Source: Niallia circulans (GTDB lineage: Bacteria; Bacillota; Bacilli; Bacillales; Cytobacillaceae). Taken from it: DNA of 64,000 nt. This document shows positions 12,740 through 23,384 of the stretch, piece by piece. Under the pieces are notes generated by a model. That model was not told the origin of the DNA. It was given only the letters and a program-made list of their open reading frames with translations, and searched no databases. How positions within the stretch are numbered: the stretch's first letter is position 1; every line of letters begins with the position of its first letter. Location: contig NZ_RIBP01000004.1 in assembly GCF_007273535.1 (NCBI RefSeq), positions 1,030,001 to 1,094,000 on the forward strand, written 5' to 3'. The position numbers were made by a program, and so were the translations under genes.

Positions 12740-14125
12740 ATGGAATTTGATACTATAGCCGCAATCTCCACACCGATGGGAGAGGGAGCGATTGCAATTG
12801 TAAGAATGAGTGGACCAGAGTCATTTTTGATTGCAGATAAGGTATTTAAAAGCATCGGTAATAAAAGAATAAAAGAGGTAGCGAGCCATACCATTCATTA
12901 TGGCCATATCGTCGACCCTGGCACAGAAGAAATAATTGAAGAAGTAATGATTTCAGTGATGAAGGGCCCTAGAACATTTACAAAAGAAGATGTTATTGAA
13001 ATTAACTGTCATGGTGGAATGGCTTCTGTTAATCGACTTCTGCAATTGCTTGTTACGAACGGGGCAAGACTTGCAGAACCAGGAGAGTTTACAAAAAGAG
13101 CTTTCCTTAATGGCAGAATCGACTTGTCTCAAGCGGAAGCTGTTATGGATCTAATCAGAGCAAAAACAGATAAAGCGATGAATGTGGCATTAGGACAAAT
13201 GGAGGGAAGGCTGTCTAAGCTAATCAGAAGCTTAAGGCAAGAAATTCTCGAAACACTTGCCCAGGTGGAGGTTAATATAGATTATCCTGAATATGATGAT
13301 GTAGAAGAAATGACACATCAGCTAATGCTTGATAAATCTAAATTTGTCCAGGAAGAGATCAGAAAGCTTCTCCAGACATCCCAGCAAGGAAAAATTTTGC
13401 GAGAAGGACTTTCAACTGTTATTGTCGGCCGTCCAAATGTAGGAAAATCATCCTTGCTTAACAGTCTTGTCCAGGATAATAAAGCAATCGTGACAGATAT
13501 TCCTGGTACAACTCGTGATGTAATAGAAGAATACGTAAATGTGCGCGGTGTACCTCTGCGCCTTTTAGATACAGCAGGTATTCGTGAAACAGAGGATATT
13601 GTAGAAAGAATCGGAGTGGAGAAGTCAAGGAAGGTATTGAAAGAAGCGGATCTTATTTTGCTAGTTCTCAATTACGCAGACGACTTAACGGAAGAGGATA
13701 TCAAGTTATTTAAAGCAGTAGAGGGAATGGACTATATTGTCATTGTAAATAAGACAGACCTTCCACAGAAAATTGACATGGACCGCATAAAGGAAATATC
13801 AGCAAATCAAAAGATGGTTACAACATCATTGCTGCAGGATAAGGGTATTAATCAGCTTGAGGAGGCAATCTCAAGTCTGTTCTTTGAGGGTGTCATCGAA
13901 GCAAGTGATATGACATATGTGTCTAACACAAGACATATATCACTGTTAAACCAAGCACTTCAATCGATTAATGAAGCTATTTCCGGTGTTGAAATGGGAA
14001 CACCAATTGATATTGTCCAAATAGATTTAACTAGAACTTGGGAATTACTTGGTGAAATTATTGGTGATAGTGTACACGAAAGCCTAATTGATCAGCTATT
14101 CTCCCAATTTTGTTTAGGGAAATAA
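12740..14125 (+). CDS. mnmE: tRNA uridine-5-carboxymethylaminomethyl modification GTPase MnmE
   Basis: GTPase that with MnmG builds the cmnm5 group on wobble U34 of tRNAs reading NNA/NNG codons. 461 residues. N-terminal formyl-THF-binding domain ([20 protein letters not shown]). Inserted Ras-like G domain with G1 GRPNVGKSS (about 229-237), GTTRD, DTAG and NKTD. C-terminal FCLGK with the conserved cysteine. The start ATG follows GAGGTG. It is followed 45 nt later by mnmG. Confidence 0.97.
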   Translation: MEFDTIAAISTPMGEGAIAIVRMSGPESFLIADKVFKSIGNKRIKEVASHTIHYGHIVDPGTEEIIEEVMISVMKGPRTFTKEDVIEINCHGGMASVNRLLQLLVTNGARLAEPGEFTKRAFLNGRIDLSQAEAVMDLIRAKTDKAMNVALGQMEGRLSKLIRSLRQEILETLAQVEVNIDYPEYDDVEEMTHQLMLDKSKFVQEEIRKLLQTSQQGKILREGLSTVIVGRPNVGKSSLLNSLVQDNKAIVTDIPGTTRDVIEEYVNVRGVPLRLLDTAGIRETEDIVERIGVEKSRKVLKEADLILLVLNYADDLTEEDIKLFKAVEGMDYIVIVNKTDLPQKIDMDRIKEISANQKMVTTSLLQDKGINQLEEAISSLFFEGVIEASDMTYVSNTRHISLLNQALQSINEAISGVEMGTPIDIVQIDLTRTWELLGEIIGDSVHESLIDQLFSQFCLGK

Positions 14126-14170
14126 AAAAGATTTTTAATTTTGCACAAAAAGATGCTATTAGGAGGCACC

Positions 14171-16054
14171 ATGATGCAGTACGAAGCAGGAAATTATGAC
14201 GTTATTGTGATTGGGGCAGGACATGCTGGCTGTGAAGCAGGTCTTGCTGCCGCAAGATTGGGCGCCAACACATTAATGTTGACGATAAATTTAGATATGG
14301 TTGCTTTTATGCCGTGTAATCCCTCTGTAGGGGGTCCAGCTAAAGGGATCGTTGTTAGGGAAATTGACGCACTTGGCGGAGAGATGGGAAAAAATATCGA
14401 CAAGACCTATATTCAAATGAGAATGTTGAATACAGGGAAAGGGCCAGCAGTAAGGGCTCTTCGTGCACAAGCTGACAAATATATGTATCAGCACGAAATG
14501 AAAAAAACGCTGGAAAATCAATCAAACTTAACTTTGGTTCAAGGAATGGTTGAACAGCTTATCGTGGAAGACAATACTGTAAAAGGTGTTATCACGAAAA
14601 CAGGAGCTACCTATACTGCTAAAACGGTTGTAGTAACGACAGGAACTTATTTACGTGGCGAAATTATTCTGGGCGAGCTAAAATATTCAAGCGGTCCGAA
14701 TAATCAACAGCCATCTATTCGTCTGTCGGAGCATTTACAGGAGCTTGGTTTTGATCTTGTTCGTTTTAAAACAGGAACTCCCCCGCGTGTCAACAGTCAT
14801 TCAATTGACTACAGCAAAACGGAAATTCAGCCAGGGGACGATGTTCCAAGAGCATTTTCTTATGAGACAACAAAATATATTACGGAACAATTGCCATGCT
14901 GGCTTACGTATACAAATGAAACGACACATCAAATTATTGATGACAACTTGCACCGTTCCCCAATGTATTCTGGAATGATTAAGGGAACAGGTCCACGTTA
15001 TTGTCCTTCTATTGAAGATAAGGTCGTTCGCTTTAATGATAAGCCAAGACATCAAATCTTCCTTGAGCCAGAAGGAAAAAATACACAGGAAGTTTATGTG
15101 CAAGGCTTGTCAACAAGCTTACCTGAGGATGTCCAGCAAGAAATTCTTCGTACCATTCCAGGACTGGAAAATGTACAAATGATGAGAGCAGGCTATGCAA
15201 TTGAATATGATGCGATTGTCCCTACACAGTTATGGCCAACATTGGAAACGAAAAAAATCAAGAACCTGTATACTGCAGGCCAAATTAACGGAACATCAGG
15301 CTATGAAGAGGCTGCAGGTCAAGGGTTAATGGCCGGAATAAATGCTGGATTGAATGCTACGGACAAAGAAGAACTGATTCTAAGCCGTTCTGATGCATAT
15401 ATCGGGGTATTAATTGACGATCTTGTCACAAAAGGCACGAATGAACCTTACCGACTGCTGACATCAAGAGCTGAATATCGCCTGTTATTACGTCATGATA
15501 ACGCTGATTTGCGCTTAACAGACATCGGTAATGACATTGGATTGATTACGGATGAAAGATACAAAATGTTTACTGACAAGAAGAAGCAGATTGAGCAAGA
15601 ACAAAAACGCTTAAAAGAGATTATTCTTAAGCCGAATGAACAAGTTCAAACTGTTATAAGAGAACAAGGTGGCAGTGAACTGAAAGATGGAATTAAAGCA
15701 GCTGACCTGCTAAGAAGACCAGAAATGAATTACAAACATATTCATTTATTGGCACCAAGTGAGGTTGCTTTATCAGATGAAGTAACAGAACAGGTGGAAA
15801 TCCAAATTAAGTATGAGGGCTATATTGATAAATCATTGCAGCAGGTAGACCGCCTTAAGAAAATGGAAAACAAAAAAATACCAGAAAACATTGATTATGA
15901 TGCTATTTCTAGCCTTGCAACAGAAGCTAAGCAGAAGTTGAAAACTGTGCGACCATTATCTTTGGCACAGGCTTCTAGAATCTCTGGAGTAAATCCTGCA
16001 GATATATCCATACTATTAGTATATTTGGAACAAGGGCGCATTGCACGAGTATAA
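14171..16054 (+). CDS. mnmG: tRNA uridine-5-carboxymethylaminomethyl modification enzyme MnmG (GidA)
   Basis: FAD-dependent partner of MnmE in wobble-uridine modification. The N-terminal Rossmann motif [10 protein letters not shown], the GidA signatures [12 protein letters not shown] and [12 protein letters not shown], and the C-terminal helical MnmE-binding domain are present. AGGAGG at 14161-14166 decides the start: ATG 14171 (627 residues) or the adjacent ATG 14174. The upstream in-frame TTG at 14141 has no ribosome binding site. Confidence 0.97.
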   Translation: MMQYEAGNYDVIVIGAGHAGCEAGLAAARLGANTLMLTINLDMVAFMPCNPSVGGPAKGIVVREIDALGGEMGKNIDKTYIQMRMLNTGKGPAVRALRAQADKYMYQHEMKKTLENQSNLTLVQGMVEQLIVEDNTVKGVITKTGATYTAKTVVVTTGTYLRGEIILGELKYSSGPNNQQPSIRLSEHLQELGFDLVRFKTGTPPRVNSHSIDYSKTEIQPGDDVPRAFSYETTKYITEQLPCWLTYTNETTHQIIDDNLHRSPMYSGMIKGTGPRYCPSIEDKVVRFNDKPRHQIFLEPEGKNTQEVYVQGLSTSLPEDVQQEILRTIPGLENVQMMRAGYAIEYDAIVPTQLWPTLETKKIKNLYTAGQINGTSGYEEAAGQGLMAGINAGLNATDKEELILSRSDAYIGVLIDDLVTKGTNEPYRLLTSRAEYRLLLRHDNADLRLTDIGNDIGLITDERYKMFTDKKKQIEQEQKRLKEIILKPNEQVQTVIREQGGSELKDGIKAADLLRRPEMNYKHIHLLAPSEVALSDEVTEQVEIQIKYEGYIDKSLQQVDRLKKMENKKIPENIDYDAISSLATEAKQKLKTVRPLSLAQASRISGVNPADISILLVYLEQGRIARV

Positions 16055-16065
16055 ACAAATGAATA

Positions 16066-16098
16066 GCTTATTGCCTGAAATATTTTCAGGCAATAAGC
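16066..16098 (+). terminator. Long hairpin after mnmG
   Basis: A 15-bp perfect stem (GCTTATTGCCTGAAA and its complement) with a 3-nt loop lies between mnmG and rsmG. The run of T is displaced and short (GTTTTTA about 7 nt later), so termination may be partial. Confidence 0.6.
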
Positions 16099-16148
16099 AG
16101 TCCTGTTTTTATGTATACATATGAACTTTGAATGGAAAGGGAGCAGTC

Positions 16149-16868
16149 ATGAATACAGAATTATTTAAGCAAATGCTCCAAGAAAAAGGTTTGGAGCTTT
16201 CAGACAGACAAATGGAACAGTTAAAAATTTATTTTGAAACACTTGTAGAGTGGAACGAAAAAATGAATTTGACAGCCATTACAGAACAATCTGAAGTATA
16301 TTTAAAACATTTTTATGATTCAATATCAGCTGGTTTTTATGTAGACAGCTTAAAGTCGCCTATTCATATTTGTGATGTTGGTGCTGGCGCAGGATTTCCT
16401 AGTATTCCTTTAAAAATTGCTTTCCCACAGCTTAAAGTAACAATTGTGGACTCACTGAACAAAAGAATTCAGTTTTTAGAGCATTTAGCTAAATCACTTG
16501 AGCTTAAGGAAGTTCAGTTTATCCATGATCGTGCCGAAACCTTTGGGCAAAATAAAGACTATAGAGAATCCTTTGATATGGTTACAGCAAGAGCTGTTGC
16601 ACGTTTATCTGTTCTTAGTGAACTCTGTATGCCATTGGTGAAGGTAGGGGGTTCATTTGTAGCTATGAAAGCAGCAAGTGCACAGGAGGAAGTGGAAGCT
16701 GGTAAAAAAGCAATCGCTCTTCTGGGAGGGAAGCTTGTTGAAACACATTCCTTCACTCTTCCAATTGAAGAAAGTGAGCGTAACATTCTCGTTATTGCTA
16801 AAGAGAAACAAACGCCTAAGAAATACCCAAGAAAACCAGGTACCCCGAACAAGGAACCAATTGAATGA
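16149..16868 (+). CDS. rsmG: 16S rRNA (guanine527-N7)-methyltransferase RsmG
   Basis: SAM-dependent methyltransferase of 16S rRNA G527; loss gives low-level streptomycin resistance in several bacteria. 239 residues from ATG 16149, equal to B. subtilis RsmG. SAM-binding motif [13 protein letters not shown], and the N-terminal [11 protein letters not shown] stretch is typical. GGAAAGGGAG sits just before this ATG, so I prefer it over an upstream in-frame TTG at 16128. Basic C-terminal tail ([16 protein letters not shown]). Confidence 0.96.
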   Translation: MNTELFKQMLQEKGLELSDRQMEQLKIYFETLVEWNEKMNLTAITEQSEVYLKHFYDSISAGFYVDSLKSPIHICDVGAGAGFPSIPLKIAFPQLKVTIVDSLNKRIQFLEHLAKSLELKEVQFIHDRAETFGQNKDYRESFDMVTARAVARLSVLSELCMPLVKVGGSFVAMKAASAQEEVEAGKKAIALLGGKLVETHSFTLPIEESERNILVIAKEKQTPKKYPRKPGTPNKEPIE

Positions 16869-16901
16869 ATATATGCTATGGTAAGATAGCATATATTCAT
16901 T
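16864..16901 (+). other. 16-bp perfect hairpin spanning the rsmG stop codon
   Basis: 16864-16879 and 16886-16901 are exact inverted copies with a 6-nt loop; the TGA stop lies in the left arm. No T tract follows, so it is more likely an mRNA-stabilising or processing hairpin than a strong terminator. Confidence 0.65.
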
Positions 16902-17111
16902 TCGAAATAGTGAACAAATAAGCTTTGGCAGTTACTTATTCAAGCGATTATCTTATTTTTTGTACTATATCATTTTTTCTATCTACTATATAATATAACT
17001 ATAAAAAGCACATTAAATGAAAATTCAAGAAGTTTCTTATTATATTTAATATATTGCAGCAAAAGTTTGAATTTATAAATAATAGGGAGTTTCGTAAAGG
17101 TGGTGCAGGTT

Positions 17112-18005
17112 TTGAAGCCTTCTTTCTCACGCTTTTTTGGCCTAGGCGAAAAAGGGAATAACACAGAAGAAAGTCAATTCGAGACGGTAGACGCTAATGA
17201 GGAGCTTGAAAAAATGGTGAATAATGAAGAGATCAATAGATTGCCAATTAGTCAGATTGTTCCAAACCGTTTTCAGCCAAGAACTGTATTTGATGATGAA
17301 AAAATAGAAGAATTATCAAGAACGATCCATACACATGGTATTATACAGCCTATCGTTGTCCGAGAATTTGATAGAGGTAAATATGAAATAATCGCTGGTG
17401 AAAGACGCTGGCGTGCAATGAAAAAACTAGGGTGGGAAGAAGCTCCTGCTATCATCAAAAATATGAGTGATACGGAGACTGCCTCTGTTGCATTGATAGA
17501 GAACCTTCAACGGGAAGAATTATCACCAATAGAAGAAGCTGTTGCATATGGCAAATTACTAGAACTTCATAACCTGACGCAAGAGGCGCTTGCCCAGCGT
17601 TTAGGCAAAGGGCAATCAACAGTTGCCAATAAGCTAAGACTGCTGAAGTTACCTGATGAAATACAGGAAGCATTATTAAACAAACAAATTTCAGAGCGTC
17701 ATGCCCGTTCCTTGATTCCATTGAAAGAACAGGAAAAACAGCTTAAACTTCTTGAAGAAATTTTAGAGAAGAATTTAAATGTTAAGCAGACAGAGGAACG
17801 TGTTGCCAAAATGCTGGAGCAGGCAGAGCAAAAGCCAAAGCCAAAGCCAAAAAGAAAAGCTTTCAGCAAGGATATGCGTATTGCTGTTAATACAATTCGA
17901 CAATCCCTTACAATGGTTTCAGACAGTGGTATTAACTTAAATGCTGAAGAAGAAGAGTTTGAAGACTTTTATCAATTCACTATTAAAATTCCAAAAAAGA
18001 AATAG
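17112..18005 (+). CDS. noc: Nucleoid occlusion protein Noc
   Basis: ParB-family CTP-binding DNA-binding protein that prevents division over the nucleoid. From TTG 17112 the product is 297 residues and starts [14 protein letters not shown], the amphipathic membrane-targeting helix of Noc; GTG 17100 would add four residues. ParB domain with VPNRFQPR and [10 protein letters not shown], the [14 protein letters not shown] motif, helix-turn-helix [20 protein letters not shown], and a KPKPKPKRK linker before the C-terminal dimer domain. No consensus Noc-binding site was seen in the window. Confidence 0.95.
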   Translation: MKPSFSRFFGLGEKGNNTEESQFETVDANEELEKMVNNEEINRLPISQIVPNRFQPRTVFDDEKIEELSRTIHTHGIIQPIVVREFDRGKYEIIAGERRWRAMKKLGWEEAPAIIKNMSDTETASVALIENLQREELSPIEEAVAYGKLLELHNLTQEALAQRLGKGQSTVANKLRLLKLPDEIQEALLNKQISERHARSLIPLKEQEKQLKLLEEILEKNLNVKQTEERVAKMLEQAEQKPKPKPKRKAFSKDMRIAVNTIRQSLTMVSDSGINLNAEEEEFEDFYQFTIKIPKKK

Positions 18006-18427
18006 CTATTATAAATGAATATAAATAACTCACTGTGAGAATATTAACCAATTAGGTTTCAATTTCTCACTTTTTTTTTGCCTAAAATAGCCTTTTTCTA
18101 TGAAAATCTAGCTAATTGCTTTTATTCTTTTGACAGAAAAATAGGCTTTCTGAATCATATAGATTATAAAAATCTAGAGCTATGCTTCTATATATGATAA
18201 AGTCTATTAAAAAATGACGATATTTAGGAGTTTTCATGATAAAATAATAGTTGATTGTACTAGTTCTCTTTCTTTTTTAGGAATAGAATTGGTTCATAAT
18301 TACTGAAAATAGGTTTTAACACCTCATTTTTCAATAAAATAACTTTTTCTTGTCTTATTTAAATAAATAAAAATACAACATCTTCTAATAACAGAAGGTA
18401 ATTTATGTAGTAAAGGTAGGTGACATC
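18006..18427. other. 422-bp noncoding gap between noc and parA
   Basis: Very AT-rich. Apart from the noc terminator at its left end and the parA ribosome binding site at its right end I see no ORF, repeat or RNA. A TTGACA near 18133 could be part of a promoter for parA, but no convincing -10 partner is at proper spacing. Confidence 0.5.
18035..18079 (+). terminator. Terminator after noc
   Basis: GTGAGAA/TTCTCAC stem with a long loop (about 22 nt) followed by nine T. Confidence 0.7.
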
Positions 18428-19189
18428 ATGGGGAAAGTAATAACGGTAGCTAATCAAAAAGGAGGAGTCGGAAAAACGACAACTTCAGTCAATCTTGGCT
18501 CTTGTTTAGCTTATATCGGTAAAAGAGTACTTTTAGTTGATACAGATCCACAAGGGAATGCCACTAGCGGTGTTGGTATTGAAAAAGCAGATGTAGATCA
18601 TTGCATTTATGATGTATTAGTTGATGATATTGAAGCAAGCCAAGTCATCAAAGCAACAAATGTAGAAAACCTTGATGTAATACCGGCAACTATTCAATTG
18701 GCTGGTGCAGAAATAGAACTAGTTTCTACTATCTCCAGAGAAGTCCGCTTAAAACGAGCTTTAGAAGAAGTGAAAGACAGATATGATTATATTCTGATTG
18801 ATTGCCCGCCATCATTGGGATTGCTAACAATCAATGCTTTGACCGCATCAGATGCTGTCTTAATACCTGTACAATGTGAGTATTATGCATTAGAAGGACT
18901 AAGCCAGTTATTGAACACAGTAAGATTAGTGCAAAAGCATTTGAATCATGAGCTTGCAATTGAAGGTGTTTTACTGACAATGCTTGATGCTCGCACAAAC
19001 TTAGGACTGCAAGTAATTGAAGAAGTTAAAAAATACTTCCAGGATAAAGTATTTAAAACGATTATCCCTCGAAATGTACGATTAAGTGAAGCGCCAAGTC
19101 ATGGTGAACCAATCATCATCTATGATCCAAAATCCCGTGGAGCAGAAGTATATTTAGAGTTGGCAAAGGAAGTGGTTACAAGTGGCTAA
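18428..19189 (+). CDS. soj: Chromosome partitioning ATPase ParA (Soj)
   Basis: Walker-type ATPase that acts with ParB/Spo0J in origin segregation and, in B. subtilis, controls DnaA activity. 253 residues, same as Soj. Deviant Walker A KGGVGKTTT with the signature lysine at residues 11-18, Walker A' LLVDTDPQGNAT and the switch DYILIDCPPSLG. GTAGGTG ribosome binding site before ATG 18428. Overlaps parB by 8 nt. Confidence 0.97.
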   Translation: MGKVITVANQKGGVGKTTTSVNLGSCLAYIGKRVLLVDTDPQGNATSGVGIEKADVDHCIYDVLVDDIEASQVIKATNVENLDVIPATIQLAGAEIELVSTISREVRLKRALEEVKDRYDYILIDCPPSLGLLTINALTASDAVLIPVQCEYYALEGLSQLLNTVRLVQKHLNHELAIEGVLLTMLDARTNLGLQVIEEVKKYFQDKVFKTIIPRNVRLSEAPSHGEPIIIYDPKSRGAEVYLELAKEVVTSG

Positions 19190-20039
19190 AGGATTAGGGA
19201 AAGGTCTTGACGCTTTTTTTCCAAGCATGGAAGTAGAAAAGGAAGAAGTAATTAAAGAATTAAATATAAAAGAATTACGACCAAACCCTTATCAGCCAAG
19301 GAAAGTTTTCGAGAAAGAAGCCATTGAAGAACTGAAAGCCTCAATCTTGGAACATGGTATTTTGCAGCCGATCATTGTTCGCAAAAGCATTAAAGGCTTT
19401 GAAATTGTTGTTGGAGAGCGACGTTATCGCGCTGCAAAAGAGGCTAATTTGGACGTCGTTCCAGCAGTAGTAAGAGATCTGTCAGAACAGCAAATGATGG
19501 AGCTTGCCGTATTAGAAAATCTTCAGCGTGAGGATTTGTCCCCAATTGAGGAGGGACATGCTTATCAACTGTTGATGAAAAAGCTAAACTTCACACAAGA
19601 AGAGTTAGCGAAGCGACTTGGCAAAAGCAGACCGCACATTGCCAATCATGTGAGATTATTATCCTTACCACCAGCCGTCCAAGAAATGATTACAGATGGA
19701 ACGATTTCAATGGGGCATGGAAGAGCCTTGCTCGGTTTAAAAAACAAAGAAAAATTGCCGCTTTTAGTTGAAAAAACAGTCAAAGAAGGCTTGAATGTAC
19801 GACAACTAGAATATTTAATCCAACAATTGAATGAAGATGTTTCACGTGAAACAAAGGATGAAAAAAAAGAACCGAAGAATATCTTCATAAAGGAACAGGA
19901 ATCCTTCCTTAGAGAAAGATTTGGTACTACTGTCAATATCAAACAGACAAAAAACAAAGGCAAGATAGAGATAGAGTTCTTTTCTGAAAATGATTTAGAA
20001 AGAATTTTGCAGCTTTTGGATAGCGATCAGGAAATATAA
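19182..20039 (+). CDS. spo0J: Chromosome partitioning protein ParB (Spo0J)
   Basis: CTPase clamp that loads at parS and recruits SMC. 285 residues. N-terminal ParA-interacting peptide (KGLGKGLDAFF), ParB/Srx fold with RPNPYQPRK and GERRYRAAKEA, the ENLQREDLSPIEEG motif, helix-turn-helix QEELAKRLGKSRPHIANHVR, and C-terminal dimerisation domain. The start is GTG 19182 inside the end of parA. The coding sequence itself contains a perfect parS at 19838-19853, as in B. subtilis spo0J. Confidence 0.97.
   Translation: MAKGLGKGLDAFFPSMEVEKEEVIKELNIKELRPNPYQPRKVFEKEAIEELKASILEHGILQPIIVRKSIKGFEIVVGERRYRAAKEANLDVVPAVVRDLSEQQMMELAVLENLQREDLSPIEEGHAYQLLMKKLNFTQEELAKRLGKSRPHIANHVRLLSLPPAVQEMITDGTISMGHGRALLGLKNKEKLPLLVEKTVKEGLNVRQLEYLIQQLNEDVSRETKDEKKEPKNIFIKEQESFLRERFGTTVNIKQTKNKGKIEIEFFSENDLERILQLLDSDQEI
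19838..19853. promoter_or_regulatory. parS: parS site 1 (inside parB)
   Basis: TGTTTCACGTGAAACA, a perfect 16-bp palindrome matching the ParB-binding consensus. Confidence 0.95.
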
Positions 20040-20068
20040 AAAAGAAACCAAATTTGGTTTCTTTTTTT
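20038..20068. terminator. Bidirectional terminator between parB and yyaC
   Basis: AGAAACCAAA/TTTGGTTTCT palindrome at 20043-20062 flanked by A and T tracts, between convergent genes. Confidence 0.85.
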
Positions 20069-20069
20069 G

Positions 20070-20690
20070 TTATATAGGACGTTCTTGGAGGGCAGTATAT
20101 TCCTCTTGGTTTTCAGCGTATCTATACCGTAAGCTGCTTTGATAGATTCCCTTTGAAATAGTTTTAGCCATATCAAGAACAAGGCTAAGTCTCGTATTTT
20201 GCAGAACGAGAAATTCCATGAACCCACTGATATTCACAATACCTGTAATATGAATTTCACCAACTGGTGGAAGCTCTTTTTTTACTCCGCTTCCTGGTTT
20301 AACAGGACCGTCACCAATTTGTACAACACCTACACTCTTCATTCTACCTAAGCAGGCATCTATTCCAATGATGAAGGCATTGGCGTGATTTTCTTTAATT
20401 TCGCTGATTTTTTCTTCTAAATTTAAAGCATGAATAGGATCGTTCAACGTACCATATACAAAAAAAGAGCCCAGCTTTTTTTCAGCTAATAGTGTTCCAA
20501 CAAGGGGGCCAAGGGAATCACCTGTAGAGCGGTCGGTTCCAATACAAATAAATACTATTGGTTGTTCAGAAGAAGCAGGGGGCAATTGCTTATATAAAGC
20601 ATCAGCCAGTTTGTAAGAAGCTAACTGCTCATTATGAGCAATTCTAATTGGGAGTTCATTTTTATCAAATATATTAGTATAGATGCTCAT
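20070..20690 (-). CDS. yyaC: Spore protease YyaC (GPR-like, DUF1256)
   Basis: 206 residues, member of the YyaC/DUF1256 family related to the germination protease GPR that acts on small acid-soluble proteins; forespore-expressed in B. subtilis. Family motifs CIGTDRSTGDSLGPLVG, YGTLNDPIHALNLEE and IGIDACLGR are visible and contain likely catalytic aspartates. Start ATG 20690 follows AAAGGAG. Its presence supports a spore-forming host. Confidence 0.92.
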   Translation of the reverse strand: MSIYTNIFDKNELPIRIAHNEQLASYKLADALYKQLPPASSEQPIVFICIGTDRSTGDSLGPLVGTLLAEKKLGSFFVYGTLNDPIHALNLEEKISEIKENHANAFIIGIDACLGRMKSVGVVQIGDGPVKPGSGVKKELPPVGEIHITGIVNISGFMEFLVLQNTRLSLVLDMAKTISKGIYQSSLRYRYAENQEEYTALQERPI

Positions 20691-21006
20691 TAAATCTACT
20701 CCTTTACGCTAGGAAACTATAAATAAGCAAGGCATTTTCAGCTTTTAACGGTATTCAAGAAAGTTAAAGTAATAACATTATACGGATATATATTAAAAAC
20801 TATACATCTTCATGCCAAATCTATAATAAAGAGGGAAAAAGTAAGGGGGGTAACTAGTTGATTATGAGTAAATATACCTATTAAATAACAGGTAGGTTAT
20901 TACTTCAAAGTAAATTTATAAACTGTTAAAATAGATGAAAGGCAGCTATTTAAATTGGACATAAGTATTTTAAAGCGTTGGAGAAAGAGGCAGCAGAGGT
21001 GATGTA
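20691..21006. other. 316-bp divergent intergenic region
   Basis: Lies between yyaC (leftward) and the MscS gene (rightward). It holds the two ribosome binding sites and presumably divergent promoters; no ORF, repeat or structured RNA stood out. Confidence 0.4.
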
Positions 21007-21867
21007 ATGAATAATATTGAAGAACAAGTGAACGATAGTGTGGATGTCCTGACAGATGAAAACATATGGATAAATTTAGGACAAGGAGCTTTAAAGATTC
21101 TTGTTATTATCTTGATTAGCATCGTAGTGACAAGAGTTGCCAAAATTGCTGTACGAAATATCTTTAAAGTAAGAACACATTCTGCACTTAGAATATCAGA
21201 AAGACGAGAGGCTACATTAGTTAAACTACTGGAGAATACCCTTACATATGTTATCTACTTTATTGCCTTGATGATGATACTAGGCACATTGCATATTGAT
21301 GTGAAGGGTTTGCTTGCAGGAGCGGGAATTGTCGGTTTAGCTGTCGGTTTTGGTGCCCAAAGTTTAGTGAAAGATATTATTACAGGTTTCTTCATTATTT
21401 TTGAGGATCAGTTTTCCGTTGGTGATGTTGTACAAATCGGACAATTTCAGGGAGTTGTAGAGGAAATTGGCTTAAGAACAACGAAAGTTAAAAGTTATAC
21501 TGGTGAAGTGAATATTATACCAAATGGAAGTATAATGGAAGTAACAAACTTTTCATTAAACAACAGTAAGGCAGTTGTGGATGTCAGTATTGCGTATAAG
21601 GGTGATATAGATAGGGCTGAACAAGTAATCAAAGACCTTATCGAAACATTGCCGGCAAAATATGAGCAAATTGTTGGGATTCCAGAGCTTTTAGGTGTTG
21701 AAAATATTATGGCGGCAGAGGTAGTTATAAGAGTTGTCGCAGAAACACTGCCAATGCAGCATTATACAGTCGCTCGTGCATTAAGGAAGGAAATTAAGAA
21801 TGTTCTCGATGAGAATGGGATTGAAAGTCCTTATCCAAAATTAATGATGTACTCGAAACCAGAATAA
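21007..21867 (+). CDS. MscS-family mechanosensitive channel
   Basis: 286-residue small-conductance mechanosensitive channel homologue. Two or three membrane helices in the first 120 residues (LKILVIILISIVVTRVAKIA; YVIYFIALMMILGTLHI), then the pore helix GAGIVGLAVGFGAQSLVKDI with the Gly/Ala packing pattern of MscS TM3. The cytoplasmic beta domain follows (GDVVQIGQFQGVVEEIGLRTT, IIPNGSIMEVTNFS). Likely an osmotic safety valve. Lies 14 nt before yyzM, probably one operon. Confidence 0.93.
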   Translation: MNNIEEQVNDSVDVLTDENIWINLGQGALKILVIILISIVVTRVAKIAVRNIFKVRTHSALRISERREATLVKLLENTLTYVIYFIALMMILGTLHIDVKGLLAGAGIVGLAVGFGAQSLVKDIITGFFIIFEDQFSVGDVVQIGQFQGVVEEIGLRTTKVKSYTGEVNIIPNGSIMEVTNFSLNNSKAVVDVSIAYKGDIDRAEQVIKDLIETLPAKYEQIVGIPELLGVENIMAAEVVIRVVAETLPMQHYTVARALRKEIKNVLDENGIESPYPKLMMYSKPE

Positions 21868-21881
21868 TTTCAGGAGGAAAT

Positions 21882-22079
21882 ATGGAACCGAAAGAGTTTG
21901 CTATCAATGATATTGTTGAGATGAAAAAAGCTCATCCTTGTGGTACAAATCGTTGGAAAATTATAAGGATGGGAATGGATATCCGCATTAAATGTGAAGG
22001 CTGTGAACACAGTGTTCTTATCCCAAGAAGGGATTTTTCACGAAAAATGAAAAAAATGTTAGTAAAGCATGAAGAATAA
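21882..22079 (+). CDS. yyzM: DUF951 family protein YyzM
   Basis: 65-residue protein of the DUF951 family, recognised by DIVEMKKAHPCGTNRWKI and IKCEGCEHSVLIPRRDFSRK. The three cysteines (C-x-C-type pair in KCEGCEH) suggest metal binding, unproven. AGGAGG before ATG 21882. Its usual place is next to ychF, as here. Function unknown. Confidence 0.92.
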   Translation: MEPKEFAINDIVEMKKAHPCGTNRWKIIRMGMDIRIKCEGCEHSVLIPRRDFSRKMKKMLVKHEE

Positions 22080-22093
22080 TTCATGCTTTTTTT
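22064..22093 (+). terminator. Terminator overlapping the end of yyzM
   Basis: AAAGCATGAA/TTCATGCTTT stem, then T tract; the left arm covers the last codons of yyzM. Confidence 0.85.
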
Positions 22094-22229
22094 ATGGAAA
22101 AAAGACTGCTGCATAAGCAAGGCTACTTGTCTTTTTTGCAGGTTAAATCTATAATTGGTAAAGGTTTAAGTACAAACGAAACTAATTTCTGCTTACATAG
22201 AAGCAGGTTTAATATAAGGGAGTGACATT

Positions 22230-23330
22230 ATGGCGTTAACTGCTGGAATAGTAGGATTGCCGAACGTAGGTAAATCTACATTATTTAATGCAATAACACA
22301 GGCTGGTGCAGAATCAGCGAACTATCCATTCTGTACAATTGATCCAAATGTGGGAATTGTAGAAGTACCAGATCCAAGATTAAATAAATTGACTGAGCTT
22401 GTTCAGCCAAAAAAGACAGTACCAACAACTTTCGAATTCACAGATATTGCTGGAATCGTAAAGGGTGCAAGTAAAGGGGAAGGTTTAGGTAATAAGTTCC
22501 TTTCTCATATCCGTGAAGTGGATGCTATTTGTCAGGTTGTCCGCTGCTTTGCTGATGATAATATTACCCACGTTTCTGGAAAAGTAGATCCAATCTCTGA
22601 TATCGAAACAATCAATCTAGAATTGATTCTTGCAGATTTAGAATCTGTTGAAAAAAGAATTGGCCGCGTAGGAAAAATGGCTAAACAAAAAGATAAAGAA
22701 GCATTGGCTGAGTTAGAAGTGCTTGAGATACTAAAAGCTGCTTTTGAAGAAGAAAAACCAGCTAGAGCTGTTGAATTCACTGATGAGCAAGCTAAAATTG
22801 CGAAAAACCTTCACTTATTGACAATTAAGCCAGTATTATATGTGGCAAACGTTGGCGAAGATGAAATCGGCGATACAGAAAACAATGAGTATGTACAGCG
22901 AGTTAGAGAATTTGCTGCTAATGAAAATGCTGAGGTTATTGTTATTTGTGCGAAGATTGAAGAAGAAATTGCTGAGCTTGAAGGGGAAGAAAAGACGATG
23001 TTCCTTGAAGAGCTTGGAATTGAAGAGTCAGGTCTTGACCAGTTGATTAGAGCAGCATATCATTTGCTTGGCTTGGCAACATATTTCACTGCTGGGGTTC
23101 AAGAGGTTCGTGCTTGGACATTTGTCCAAGGAATGAAAGCACCTCAGTGTGCTGGCATTATCCATTCCGACTTCGAAAGAGGTTTCATAAGAGCAGAGAC
23201 TGTTTCATATGATGACCTTATTGTGAGTGGTAATATGGTTGCTGCAAAAGAAGCAGGTAAAGTTCGTCTTGAAGGAAAAGAGTATATCGTTAAAGACGGA
23301 GATATCATTCACTTCCGCTTTAATGTTTAA
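22230..23330 (+). CDS. ychF: Redox-regulated ribosome-associated ATPase/GTPase YchF
   Basis: Obg-family P-loop protein that prefers ATP and binds ribosomes. 366 residues, usual length. G1 GLPNVGKST, switch DIAGIVKGASKGEGLGNKFL, coiled-coil arm (about 130-200), and C-terminal TGS domain (TFVQGMKAPQCAGIIHSDFE ... GDIIHFRFNV). A ribosome binding site GGGAGTG precedes ATG 22230. Stands alone with its own terminator. Confidence 0.97.
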   Translation: MALTAGIVGLPNVGKSTLFNAITQAGAESANYPFCTIDPNVGIVEVPDPRLNKLTELVQPKKTVPTTFEFTDIAGIVKGASKGEGLGNKFLSHIREVDAICQVVRCFADDNITHVSGKVDPISDIETINLELILADLESVEKRIGRVGKMAKQKDKEALAELEVLEILKAAFEEEKPARAVEFTDEQAKIAKNLHLLTIKPVLYVANVGEDEIGDTENNEYVQRVREFAANENAEVIVICAKIEEEIAELEGEEKTMFLEELGIEESGLDQLIRAAYHLLGLATYFTAGVQEVRAWTFVQGMKAPQCAGIIHSDFERGFIRAETVSYDDLIVSGNMVAAKEAGKVRLEGKEYIVKDGDIIHFRFNV

Positions 23331-23354
23331 TAACTGAATTTATATGAGTGCAAG

Positions 23355-23384
23355 ACCGTCTTTATACTTTTAAAGGCGGTTTTT
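23355..23384 (+). terminator. Terminator after ychF
   Basis: ACCGTCTTTA/TAAAGGCGGT stem with six-base loop followed by T5. Confidence 0.8.

Noticed and set aside
17831..17860. Short tandem AAGCCA-like repeat in noc
   Set aside because: It encodes the KPKPKPK linker and is explained by coding; only a few units.
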